This document shows positions 21,246 through 29,175 of a DNA stretch of 64,000 bases, piece by piece (position 1 is the stretch's first letter; every line of letters starts with the position of its first letter). This DNA comes from Mycobacterium saskatchewanense (lineage in GTDB: Bacteria > Actinomycetota > Actinomycetes > Mycobacteriales > Mycobacteriaceae). The notes beneath the pieces are model-generated. The model had not been told where the DNA came from and ran no database searches. It was given only the letters and a program-made list of their open reading frames with translations. The position numbers were made by a program, and so were the translations under genes. Location of the stretch: assembly GCF_010729105.1 (NCBI RefSeq), contig NZ_AP022573.1, positions 1,178,001 to 1,242,000 on the forward strand, in the 5' to 3' direction.

Positions 21246-22522
21246 TTAGGCCACACCTCCGGATCCGGTCGAAAACGAACTGTCAGCTCACTACCCCGAA
21301 TTTTGGCGTCCACTATCGTGCACCGGCGCAGCACCGACGCCAATCGAACCCGGCGCCGCAGCCCGCCGACGCTGACGATCAGATCGTCGTCGACGCGGCC
21401 GAGGGTCAGGGTCGCGGGATCGAGTTGGGGCAACGCTAGCCGCATCCGGTATGTCGACCCAAGACCGGATCCGGATTCGAGGTCGACGATCGGCCGCAGC
21501 GGTCCCGGCGGGGCCGCTCCGCCGCGACGACGGGCGGCGTCGAGCAGCGCGCCCAGTGCCTTGGGGCCGATCGGCTCGCCGGACAGGTGGGGGGTCAGCA
21601 CGAGTGCCACGTCGCCGATCGTGGCGTCGAGCTCGTCGAGGACGGCACGTTGTTCGGCAATGCGTTCGGCGTACCACTCGAACGCGGGGTGGTCGGGCAG
21701 GTTGCGGTACTCGTAGGACTGGTCCTCGACGAGCATCTGGTTGACGATCAGCTCCTCGACGCGCACGCCCATCAGCGCGAGGGAACCGAGCGTCCGGACC
21801 GCTTCGGCGGCGACCACCCGTTCCGGGGTCAGCACCAGGTGGGCGTCGACCAGCTCACCGTCGGCGAGCAACGCGCCGAGGCGTTCGACGCTGCCGCTGA
21901 TGCGCTCCAGCAGCTCGATGAGCGCCGCCGAGTGAGCGTCGTCGCCGGTGGCGGACAACCGGCGATGGCGGGGCCACGCCCGCTCGACATAGAGCCCGAC
22001 GGTGGCGGGCAGCGTCAGCATCCTCAGGGCGTCCGCGGTCGAGGCGCAGTCGACGACGACGCGATCCCATCGTCCGGACGCGGCCAGCTCGCCGACGGCG
22101 TGCAGGCCGAGCACCTCCTGAACCCCGGGCAAAGCGGAAAGCTCTTGGGGCGCAACGGTACCGAACTCGGAGTTGGGGAACTGCCGATCCAGCGCGTCGA
22201 CCACCCCCTGCCACCGGCTCTCGAGCAGGGCCAGGGTGTCCAACGCCAGCGCGTCGAGAAAGCCGCCGCCCTCGGCCGGCCCGGCGTCCAGGTCGGCCAG
22301 CACCCGGACCAGCCCGTCCCCGCCGCTCGCCGGCACCGGCGCCCCGAGCACGTCGCCCAGCGAGTGCGCCTGGTCGGTGGACACCAGCAGCACGCGGCCC
22401 CCTGCGTTCGCGTCGCTGACCGCGGTGGCGCACGCGAGCGTGGACTTGCCTACCCCACCTTTGCCGACGAAGAGGCTGATCCGGGCCGGGGCAGGAGCCC
22501 GAGATTCGGTGGACTCACTCAG
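21242..22522 (-). CDS. ParA/GET3 (ArsA)-like ATPase (Rv2184c homologue), apparent CTG start
   Basis: A 426-residue P-loop ATPase with a deviant Walker A motif, ISLFVGKGGVGKSTL (residues 15-29), then VLLVSTDQAHSLGDVLG (switch I) and VVVDCASTADALRML. This is the architecture of anion-transporting/tail-anchor-targeting ATPases, which act as dimers. The Walker A motif lies upstream of the first ATG/GTG/TTG in the frame (GTG 22393). The only sensible start is CTG 22522, which overlaps the previous gene's stop as CTGA and gives the common mycobacterial opening SESTE. A GTG-to-CTG change is likely. It is encoded with two START-like proteins. Confidence 0.82.
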   Translation of the reverse strand: MSESTESRAPAPARISLFVGKGGVGKSTLACATAVSDANAGGRVLLVSTDQAHSLGDVLGAPVPASGGDGLVRVLADLDAGPAEGGGFLDALALDTLALLESRWQGVVDALDRQFPNSEFGTVAPQELSALPGVQEVLGLHAVGELAASGRWDRVVVDCASTADALRMLTLPATVGLYVERAWPRHRRLSATGDDAHSAALIELLERISGSVERLGALLADGELVDAHLVLTPERVVAAEAVRTLGSLALMGVRVEELIVNQMLVEDQSYEYRNLPDHPAFEWYAERIAEQRAVLDELDATIGDVALVLTPHLSGEPIGPKALGALLDAARRRGGAAPPGPLRPIVDLESGSGLGSTYRMRLALPQLDPATLTLGRVDDDLIVSVGGLRRRVRLASVLRRCTIVDAKIRGSELTVRFRPDPEVWPK

Positions 22523-22953
22523 CCCTCGACTCGTTTCTTCAGGTCTTTCAGCGCGGTGTCGGTCAATCGGCGCTCAGCCTTGCGCTTGAGCAATCCGATC
22601 ATCGGGACGGCCAGGTCCACCGACAGCTCGTAGGTCACCTCGGTGCCGGAACCCTTGGGCGCCAAGCGGTATGACCCCTCGAGGGAGCGCAGCAGCGAGC
22701 CCGAGACGAGTGTCCAGCTCACCGACTTCCGGTCCGCGGGCCACTGGTAGGACATGACCATCGTGTCCTTGAGGACGGCCGCATCCAGCACGAACCGGGC
22801 GAGCTTCGGATAGCCGTCGGCGTCCTTCTCCTGCACCTCGGCTTCCTTGTATTCCGAGATCCACTCCGGATAGGAATCGATGTCCGCGATCACGTCCATC
22901 ACGGTGCCGGGGTCGGCCTCGATGTAGATGGTCTGCGTCGTCTTCTCCGCCAC
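22519..22953 (-). CDS. SRPBCC/START-like polyketide cyclase family protein (Rv2185c, TB16.3 homologue)
   Basis: A 144-residue helix-grip fold protein, identical in length to TB16.3. It opens VAEKTTQTIYIEADP, and the WISEYKEAEV and TEVTYELSVDLAVPMIGLLKRKAER segments are typical of polyketide cyclase/dehydrase family 2. These proteins bind hydrophobic ligands in a central cavity. The GTG at 22953 was chosen by length and by where the fold begins; GAGAGGG is upstream. It is followed directly by the GET3-like ATPase (CTGA overlap) and may deliver or receive a lipid or membrane protein with it; the ligand is unknown. Confidence 0.88.
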   Translation of the reverse strand: MAEKTTQTIYIEADPGTVMDVIADIDSYPEWISEYKEAEVQEKDADGYPKLARFVLDAAVLKDTMVMSYQWPADRKSVSWTLVSGSLLRSLEGSYRLAPKGSGTEVTYELSVDLAVPMIGLLKRKAERRLTDTALKDLKKRVEG

Positions 22954-23067
22954 CTGGTTGCTGCCCTCTCTCCCGCCCGCGGGTCGACCCGGCTGCGGGG
23001 AAACCGAGTGCCTGACTACCCCTGGCCTACGGTCCGAAACGGTACTCTCCACGCACACCGGACCTGG

Positions 23068-23457
23068 CTAAACTACCGGAGAAACCCCTACCGGACGGAG
23101 ACGTTCCAGCGTCGTCTTGACCTCGAACGCCATTTTCTTCCCCGCCACGCGCCGGCGGTGCGTCAATTTCGGCAGGTTCAGCTTGGCCAGCTGCCACGCC
23201 GCCAGGCCGGTGGGCTCGGCGTGCAGGAAGTAGTGCAGCACCACACCGTCGAGCGAGGGCTCCAGCCAGATCTCCATGGTGCCGGTCAGTGCGCCGGTGA
23301 CCGTCCAGCGGATGCCCTTGTCGCCGCGGTCCTCGACCACCTGCAGCCGCAGGTCGGGCCACCACCGCCGCCAGCTCGACCTGTCGGCGATCGCGGCGCC
23401 GACCCGTGCCCCGTCAGCCGCGACAAACGTCTCGTCGGCGATCTGGATGCTGTTCAC
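23068..23457 (-). CDS. SRPBCC family protein (Rv2186c homologue)
   Basis: A 129-residue START-like protein, same length as Rv2186c. It shows the SSWRRWWPDLRLQV block near residue 26 and GLAAWQLAKLNL with a basic end HRRRVAGKKMAFEVK. No catalytic residues can be assigned. It lies 114 bp upstream of a second START-like gene (TB16.3) on the same strand and is divergent from fadD15, so ligand-binding proteins, an ATPase and an acyl-CoA synthetase are grouped here. The GTG at 23457 begins VNSIQIADETF. Confidence 0.82.
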   Translation of the reverse strand: MNSIQIADETFVAADGARVGAAIADRSSWRRWWPDLRLQVVEDRGDKGIRWTVTGALTGTMEIWLEPSLDGVVLHYFLHAEPTGLAAWQLAKLNLPKLTHRRRVAGKKMAFEVKTTLERLRPVGVSPVV

Positions 23458-23606
23458 CGCCCCAGCTTCACACATCGGTCACCCCGCGCCCGGGACGGGG
23501 CAGGCCGACAGCGCGGCCGCAGCTGGGTGAACGCTCGGATTAGGCTGGGTGCAGCAACCCCGGCTGCAGGGATGCCCCCGCAGAACGAGTCAAACGAGGT
23601 CATAAC

Positions 23607-25412
23607 GTGCGTCAGTACAGTGTCCCCGCCCACTTTTCCGTCGGCGAGCAGGACCACATCGCGGCGACGGTCTTCGCCCACGAGCGCGAGAACCCCGATT
23701 TCGTCATCTACCGCCGCCAGGTCGAGGGCGAGTGGACCGACGTCACGTGCGCCGAGGCCGCTTGCCAAATCCGTTTCGCCGCATTGGGTTTGATCTCGAT
23801 GGGGGTGCAGGCCGGCGACCGGGTGTCGATCTTCTCGGCCACCTGCTACGAGTGGGCGATCCTGGACCTGGCGATCCTGTCCGTCGGCGCCGTCACCGTG
23901 CCGATTTACGAGACGTCGTCGGCCGAGCAGGTCCGCTGGGTGCTGCAGGACTCCGAAGCGGTGCTGGCGTTCGCCGAGACGGACGCGCATGCGGCGATCG
24001 TCACCGAGCTCAGCACCGAGCTGCCGGCCCTGCGGCGGGTGCTGCACATCAACGGGTCCGGCCCGAAGGCGCTCGACCAGCTCGTCGAGGCCGGGGCGTC
24101 GGTCGACGCCGCCGAGCTGACCGCCCGCCAGGACGCGCTGCGCGCCGACCATCCGGCGACGCTGATCTACACCTCGGGAACCACCGGGCGCCCCAAGGGC
24201 TGCCAGCTCACCCACTCCAACCTGCTGCACGAGATCCGCGGCACGAAGGAGAGCCTGCCCACCCTGCTGCACGAGGGCCAGCGACTGCTGATCTTCCTGC
24301 CGCTGGCCCACGTCCTGGCCCGGGCGCTCACCCTGGCCGCGTTCGCCAACAAGGTCACCGTCGGGTTCACCAGCGACATCAAGAACCTGCTGCCGATGTT
24401 CGCGGTGTTCAAGCCGACGGTGGTGGTGTCGGTGCCGCGAGTCTTCGAGAAGGTGTACAACACCGCCGAGCAGAACGCGGCCAACGACGGCAAGGGCCGG
24501 ATCTTCGCGCTCGCCGCGCAGACCGCGGTGGATTGGAGCCAGGCCCACGAGGGCGGCGGCAGGCCCGGGCTGGCGCTGCGCGCCAAGCATGCCCTGTTCG
24601 ACCGGCTGGTCTACCACAAGCTGCGCGCGGCGCTGGGCGGCGAGTGCCACGCGTCCGTCTCCGGCGGCGCACCGCTGGGGGCGCGGCTGGGCCACTTCTA
24701 CCGCGGCGTGGGCCTGACGATCCACGAGGGCTACGGGCTGACCGAGACCAGCGCGGCGATCACCGTCAACCGGGTCGGTGATGTCAAGATCGGCACGGTT
24801 GGAACGCTGGTCCCCGGCAACAGCCTGCGCATCGCCGAGGACGGCGAGCTGCTGGTGCGCGGCGGCGTGGTGTTCAGCGGTTACTGGCACAACGAACAGG
24901 CCACCGCCGAGGCCTTCACCGACGGCTGGTTCAGGACGGGCGACCTCGGCGCGGTCGACGACGACGGCTTCCTCACGATCACCGGCCGCAAGAAGGAGAT
25001 CATCGTGACCGCCGGCGGCAAGAACGTCGCCCCCGCGGTGCTCGAGGATCAGCTGCGGGCACACCCGTTGATCAGTCAGGCGATGGTCGTCGGGGACGCC
25101 AAGCCGTTCATCGGCGCGCTGATCACCATCGACCCCGAGGCGTTCGAGGGCTGGAAGCAGCGCAACCACAAGCCGTCCGGCGCCTCGGTGGGCGATCTGG
25201 CGACCGATCCCGACCTGGTCGCCGAGGTGGACGCGGCCGTCAAGAACGCCAATCTGGCTGTCTCGCATGCGGAATCGATCCGCAAATTCCGGATTCTGCC
25301 CGTGGACTTCACCGAGGACAGCGGGGAGCTGACCCCGACGATGAAGGTGAAGCGCAAGGTGGTGGCCGAGAAGTTCGCCACCGACATCGAAGCGATCTAC
25401 GAGAAGGACTAG
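23607..25412 (+). CDS. fadD15: Long-chain fatty-acid-CoA ligase FadD15
   Basis: An adenylate-forming enzyme of 601 residues (about 600 in M. tuberculosis). Motifs include the AMP-binding P-loop [33 protein letters not shown], the [15 protein letters not shown] block with its catalytic Asp, and the C-terminal lysine in [12 protein letters not shown]. It activates fatty acids to acyl-CoA via acyl-AMP in the cytosol. The GTG start has ACGAGG upstream. It is divergent from the START-like gene. FadD15 belongs to the FACL rather than the FAAL subgroup, as no FAAL insertion is obvious. Confidence 0.95.
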   Translation: MRQYSVPAHFSVGEQDHIAATVFAHERENPDFVIYRRQVEGEWTDVTCAEAACQIRFAALGLISMGVQAGDRVSIFSATCYEWAILDLAILSVGAVTVPIYETSSAEQVRWVLQDSEAVLAFAETDAHAAIVTELSTELPALRRVLHINGSGPKALDQLVEAGASVDAAELTARQDALRADHPATLIYTSGTTGRPKGCQLTHSNLLHEIRGTKESLPTLLHEGQRLLIFLPLAHVLARALTLAAFANKVTVGFTSDIKNLLPMFAVFKPTVVVSVPRVFEKVYNTAEQNAANDGKGRIFALAAQTAVDWSQAHEGGGRPGLALRAKHALFDRLVYHKLRAALGGECHASVSGGAPLGARLGHFYRGVGLTIHEGYGLTETSAAITVNRVGDVKIGTVGTLVPGNSLRIAEDGELLVRGGVVFSGYWHNEQATAEAFTDGWFRTGDLGAVDDDGFLTITGRKKEIIVTAGGKNVAPAVLEDQLRAHPLISQAMVVGDAKPFIGALITIDPEAFEGWKQRNHKPSGASVGDLATDPDLVAEVDAAVKNANLAVSHAESIRKFRILPVDFTEDSGELTPTMKVKRKVVAEKFATDIEAIYEKD

Positions 25413-25453
25413 TTCTTCGGGCGCCACCCGATCGCCGAGATAGATAGCGGCAC

Positions 25454-25509
25454 GGGTCGCGCTTTGTCGCGGACCGCGACCACCCCGGCAATTTCGGCGG
25501 CAAAGCGCG
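25454..25509. repeat. Intergenic palindromic element (family B, copy 1) between fadD15 and pimB'
   Basis: CGCGCTTTG (25458-25466) and CAAAGCGCG (25501-25509) form a perfect 9-bp inverted repeat. Inside it GTCGCGG-A-CCGCGAC (25466-25480) makes a second perfect palindrome. The block GGGTCGCGCTTTGTCG recurs with one change at 63592-63607, followed in both cases by CGCGACCA and CGGCAAT. It lies between convergent genes, so a terminator role is likely. Confidence 0.55.
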
Positions 25510-25517
25510 GGCACACG

Positions 25518-26651
25518 CTAGGCGCGCAGCAGTTCGCCCAGCCGGGTGGCCAGCGTGTCCCAGCGCCACTGCTCGGTGACCCAGCGGCGCCCGGCCGCGC
25601 CCATCGCGGCGGCCCGGTCGCGATCGCCGAGCACCCCGGCGACGGCGTCGGCGACGTCGTGCACCGAGCGCCCATCGACCACCAAGCCAGTCTCGTTGTG
25701 CCGCACGGTTTCCGGAGCGCCGCCCGACCTGCCGGCGATCACCGGCACGCCAGTCGCCGAGGCCTCCAGGAAGACGATGCCCAGGCCCTCGACGTCCATG
25801 CCCCCGCCGCGGGTGCGGCACGGCATCGCGAACACGTCGGCCAGCGCGTGGTGGGCGGGCAGTTCGGCGGCCGGCACGCCGCCGGTGAACGTCACGTCGT
25901 CGGCGACCCCGCACTCGCGAGCCAGCTTGCGCAGCGTGTCCAGATAGGGGCCGCCCCCGACGATGACCAGGGCGGCCCCGTCGACGCGTCGCCGGATCGA
26001 CGGCAGCGCCCTGATCAACGTGTCCTGACCCTTGCGCGGCACGAGCCGGGACACGCACACCACGGTCGGCCGCCCGCCCAGCCCGTAGCGGTCGCGCAGC
26101 TCGGCGCGCGCAAGCGGATCGGGGCGGAAGCGGTCGGTGTCCACGCCGGGCGGCAGGTATTCGAGCCGCGCCTTGGGCCCGAAGGCCGGGGCGAACCGGG
26201 AGCGGGTGTAGCGGCTGACGAAGGTGACGACGTCGGTGTCGTCGCCGATGCGGCGCAGCACCGAGCGGGCGACCGGCAGCATCGACCAGCCGACCTCGTG
26301 CCCGTGCGTGCTCGCCACGACCCGCCGGGCGCCGGCCCGCCGGGCGCGCCCCGCGAGCAGCGCCAGCGGGGCGGCCGCGCCGAACCAGACGGTGTCGACG
26401 CCGTCGTCGGCGATCAGGCGGCGCATCCGGGCGTCGACGGTCGGCACCGGCAGCATCAGCGTGCCCGGATGGCGCACCACGCGGTAGCCGGCCGCCGCGT
26501 CGTAAGTGTCGGCGCCCTTCCACTGCGGGGCGTACACCGTCACCGAGTGGGACCCGGAGCGGACCAACCGGCCGACGAATTCGCCCAGATAGGACTGGAT
26601 GCCGCCCGGCCGGGGCGGAAAGTCATTGGTGACGAGCAGGACCCGGCTCAC
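25518..26651 (-). CDS. pimB: Phosphatidylinositol monomannoside mannosyltransferase PimB'
   Basis: A GT4-family, GT-B fold glycosyltransferase of 377 residues. The N-terminus VLLVTNDFPPRPGGIQSYL carries the glycine-rich acceptor loop, and the C-terminal domain has PRKGQDTLIRALP and the nucleotide-sugar motif EGLGIVFLEASATGVPVIAG (EX7E). PimB' (Rv2188c) uses GDP-mannose to add the second mannose to phosphatidylinositol, making Ac1PIM2, on the cytoplasmic face of the membrane. It is essential in mycobacteria. The next gene on the strand lies 9 bp upstream. Confidence 0.95.
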   Translation of the reverse strand: MSRVLLVTNDFPPRPGGIQSYLGEFVGRLVRSGSHSVTVYAPQWKGADTYDAAAGYRVVRHPGTLMLPVPTVDARMRRLIADDGVDTVWFGAAAPLALLAGRARRAGARRVVASTHGHEVGWSMLPVARSVLRRIGDDTDVVTFVSRYTRSRFAPAFGPKARLEYLPPGVDTDRFRPDPLARAELRDRYGLGGRPTVVCVSRLVPRKGQDTLIRALPSIRRRVDGAALVIVGGGPYLDTLRKLARECGVADDVTFTGGVPAAELPAHHALADVFAMPCRTRGGGMDVEGLGIVFLEASATGVPVIAGRSGGAPETVRHNETGLVVDGRSVHDVADAVAGVLGDRDRAAAMGAAGRRWVTEQWRWDTLATRLGELLRA

Positions 26652-26660
26652 CGGGAAAGG

Positions 26661-27578
26661 CTAGCCGGTCAGCCACTGGCGCCAGCGCACCAGCAACCCG
26701 GAAGGGTCGACGCCCAGGACGTCGTGGACGGCGGTGGGGACGTCGGGGTGCCGGATGCCGCATGCGGCCAGGTATAGCTCACGCAGCTTCGGCGCCCCGT
26801 ATGTGTCGGCGACGAAACGGGCGAACCACCAGGCCCGGTCGTAGCCGAGCGACCGCTGCGACCCGGGCTGGTCCAGCTCGGCATCCGACGGCAGCGTGAG
26901 CGGTACCGGCACCGCGTCGCGCGGCACCGGGGTGCGCGGTCGGGCGACGAAGTCGGCCACCCCCTCGGTGAGCCAGCGGGGCGCGTCCGCGGCGGTGTCG
27001 ACGCGCGCGGCGTAGTGAAAAAGCTCGTGCGCCAACACTATTCGGAGCGCCGGCGCGCTCATGCCGGCCGCGCCCGGGGCGAATACGATCCGCTGCCCGA
27101 CGGCCAGCCGGCGCGCGGGGTCGACGCGGTCGGCCACCGTCACGGCCGCGATGTCGGCCCACTGCGACGCCGGTCCCCCGCCGGCGGCCGCGCGGAACTC
27201 CTCGTCGGTGCGCGCCGCGACCACCGAGATTTCGCGGGACCAGTCCACTCCCCAGAAGGCCTCCACCGCGCTGACCGCGGCGCCGATGTCCGACGCCACC
27301 CGGGACAGCAGTCGGTCGGCGGGCAGGCCGCCGGGGCTGACGAGGCGGACCGTGCGGTCGCCGGCGGCGATGGTCTTCGTCGCCGAGCCGACCTGGCCGC
27401 GCGCGGGCGTGACGACCTGCGCGGGGCGCGCCCGGCGATCGATCGTGGCGTCGAACGGGACGGCCGCGGCCGCGATCAGCTCGACGACGAAGACCCAGGC
27501 CAGCAGGATCGCGAGCCGCCGCCGTCGCGCGCGAGGGCGCTCAGTAACGGCGGGCGTCGTAGATCGGGCCGCCGGCAC
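26661..27578 (-). CDS. Membrane-anchored putative zinc metallopeptidase (Rv2189c homologue)
   Basis: About 305 residues as drawn. A basic start leads to one signal-anchor helix (LAILLAWVFVVELIAAAAV), after which the protein is extracytoplasmic. The segment IVLAHELFHYAA is an HExxH zinc-binding motif, with a glutamate 24 residues on in LTEGVADFV, which suits a gluzincin-type peptidase. The start is uncertain: GTG 27578 or ATG 27608 both lie inside the 3' end of ripC and neither has a good ribosome binding site. Overlap with ripC suggests co-translation and a shared role in the cell wall. Confidence 0.75.
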   Translation of the reverse strand: MPAARSTTPAVTERPRARRRRLAILLAWVFVVELIAAAAVPFDATIDRRARPAQVVTPARGQVGSATKTIAAGDRTVRLVSPGGLPADRLLSRVASDIGAAVSAVEAFWGVDWSREISVVAARTDEEFRAAAGGGPASQWADIAAVTVADRVDPARRLAVGQRIVFAPGAAGMSAPALRIVLAHELFHYAARVDTAADAPRWLTEGVADFVARPRTPVPRDAVPVPLTLPSDAELDQPGSQRSLGYDRAWWFARFVADTYGAPKLRELYLAACGIRHPDVPTAVHDVLGVDPSGLLVRWRQWLTG

Positions 27579-28674
27579 CCATCGGCACCACCCGCACCGG
27601 CTGTCCATAGGTAGAGGAATGGATCATCATCCCGTCACCAACGTAGATGCCGGTGTGCGAGGCGTCCGAGTAGAACGTCAGCACGTCGCCGGGCTGCAGG
27701 TCCGACAGCGACACCGGCTGGCCGCCGTGGGCCAGCGCCTGGCTGGAATGCGGCAACTGGATACCCGCCTGCTGGAACGCCCACATCACCAGCCCGGAGC
27801 AGTCGAATCCGCCCGGCGCGGCACCGCCCCACACATAGGGCGAACCGACCTGAGTCAACGCCGCCTGTACGACGGTCCCGCGGTCGCCACCCCCGGGGGG
27901 TGCGAACATCCCGCCGGGCGGCGGGGCTTCACCGAAAGCCGGACCGCCGGGCTGGGGAACCCCGGGCGGGGCCGCCTCGGGCGCCGGCGCGCCCGGCGCC
28001 GCCGCCGGGACGGGGCCGGGGTCGGCGAGTGCGGTGCGCTGCTGCGGCGTCAAGGCCACGTACTGCGACTTGACCACTGCGATCTGCACCTGCAGCTGGC
28101 TCTCCTTGGACTGGAGGCTCGACCGGACCGCGGCCGCCTGCTCGGCCGCGGTCCGCGCGTCGGCGGCGGACTTGGCGGAATCGCGCTCGGCCCTGGCGGC
28201 CTCCTCGCCGGCGGCCCGGAAATTGGCCATCTGGGTGGCCATCTGTCGCGCCATCACCCGCTGCACGGCCAGCTTGTCGATCAGCCCCTGCGGCGATCCC
28301 GCCGTGAGGATGGCCTGCATGCCGTCGACGCTGCCGCCCATGTACGTCGCGGCGGCCAGCTTGTTGACCGCGCCCTGGAACGAGGCCAGGCGCGCCTTGG
28401 CCGCGTCGACGGCGGCCTGGTCGTCGTCGTGCTTCTTGTCGGCGGCACGCTGGGCGGCCAGCTTCGCGTCCAGGTCGAGTTGCGCGCTGTGCATGGCCTC
28501 GGTGGTCTGCTCGGCCTGGCGAGACAGCTCGCTGAGCTTGGCGAGCGCATCGTCGGCCGGGTCGGCCACCGCGTTGGCGGCCAACACTCCGGAGAAGACG
28601 GTCAAGCTCGCTAACGTACCGACGACGATTCGTGTGGGGACACGCACAATCCGGTACTTAGAACCGAGCCTCAA
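27541..28674 (-). CDS. ripC: Peptidoglycan endopeptidase RipC (NlpC/P60)
   Basis: A secreted hydrolase of 377 residues. A signal sequence (about 10-38, ending in ANAVADPADDAL) is followed by a long coiled coil (40-215) like the FtsX-binding coiled coils of RipC and PcsB, a Pro/Gly-rich linker and the NlpC/P60 domain. The catalytic cysteine is in FDCSGLVMWAF, with the histidine in DASHTGIYVGDG. It cleaves between D-Glu and meso-DAP in the stem peptide; FtsEX activates it. I chose TTG 28674 because AAGGAAG precedes it; the reading from 28767 has no such site. The 3' end overlaps the metallopeptidase gene. Confidence 0.92.
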   Translation of the reverse strand: MRLGSKYRIVRVPTRIVVGTLASLTVFSGVLAANAVADPADDALAKLSELSRQAEQTTEAMHSAQLDLDAKLAAQRAADKKHDDDQAAVDAAKARLASFQGAVNKLAAATYMGGSVDGMQAILTAGSPQGLIDKLAVQRVMARQMATQMANFRAAGEEAARAERDSAKSAADARTAAEQAAAVRSSLQSKESQLQVQIAVVKSQYVALTPQQRTALADPGPVPAAAPGAPAPEAAPPGVPQPGGPAFGEAPPPGGMFAPPGGGDRGTVVQAALTQVGSPYVWGGAAPGGFDCSGLVMWAFQQAGIQLPHSSQALAHGGQPVSLSDLQPGDVLTFYSDASHTGIYVGDGMMIHSSTYGQPVRVVPMGAGGPIYDARRY

Positions 28675-28842
28675 GATTTGCTTCCTTAAACGGCCGTTCG
28701 ACGGACATGGCGTCGAGCTGGGTTTAGGTCTCAAACAGGTTACGAAACGATATCGACGTTTGTCCAAAGCGGGGGATTAAGAAATTAGAAAGAATTCTGT
28801 CATTTCGGTGTGAGAGTTGAGCCTCCTTGGCGCACAAGGCGT
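28675..28842 (-). other. Leader region of ripC, relatively AT-rich
   Basis: The 168 bp upstream of the ripC start contain A/T-rich tracts, for example AATTCTTTCTAATTTCTTAA on the minus strand (28774-28793), unusual for this genome. I saw no reading frame with a ribosome binding site and no riboswitch that I could recognise. A promoter and regulated leader for the hydrolase are likely here. Confidence 0.35.
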
Positions 28843-29088
28843 TTAGGCTACACCAGAACCGCGGTCGCGGCGAATCGGCACCAGCCGCAACCTCGGCGCC
28901 AAGCCGACATCGGCGAGGACTTCCAATGCGGCGCGTTCGTCCTGCATTAACGTCTCCGGGACCCCGAGTAACACGCTGACCACACAGTCGCGGCATCCGG
29001 GGCCGCGCACCGCGCACTCGTCGCAGTCGATCACCACCGGTCCCCTGACGTCAGGGGTCCTGCCGGGTGCCATCGGATCGTGTGCCAT
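28843..29088 (-). CDS. Small Cys-rich protein, CX2CX6CX2C (unknown function)
   Basis: An 81-residue protein whose centre reads VVIDCDECAVRGPGCRDC, four cysteines spaced C-X2-C-X6-C-X2-C, followed by a hydrophobic VVSVLLG segment and a basic tail. Such spacing suggests a zinc ribbon or an iron-sulphur site. The ATG at 29088 has AGAGGA 8 bases upstream; a reading back to 29163 adds a non-conserved-looking stretch. It lies 168 bp upstream of ripC on the same strand and is divergent from the DnaQ/GIY-YIG gene. I do not recognise a characterised family. Confidence 0.72.
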   Translation of the reverse strand: MAHDPMAPGRTPDVRGPVVIDCDECAVRGPGCRDCVVSVLLGVPETLMQDERAALEVLADVGLAPRLRLVPIRRDRGSGVA

Positions 29089-29152
29089 GGGATGAGTCCT
29101 CTCGGTGGGGCCCTGACGAATGCGAAGTGGGGCTGTCCGAACGCTAACCGCG

Positions 29153-29175
29153 GGCACCGACAAGTCTTCGGTGCC
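29153..29175. promoter_or_regulatory. Stem-loop in the divergent promoter region upstream of the DnaQ/GIY-YIG gene
   Basis: GGCACCGA (29153-29160) and TCGGTGCC (29168-29175) are perfect 8-bp arms around a 7-base loop. A second pair, ACCGCGG and CCGCGGT, flanks the region up to the GTG start at 29217. An operator or leader structure is possible; nothing more specific can be said. Confidence 0.3.

Noticed and set aside
28675..28842. Cyclic-di-AMP (ydaO) or other known riboswitch upstream of ripC
   Set aside because: The leader is AT-rich, but I could not find the conserved helices or signature segments of a known riboswitch class.
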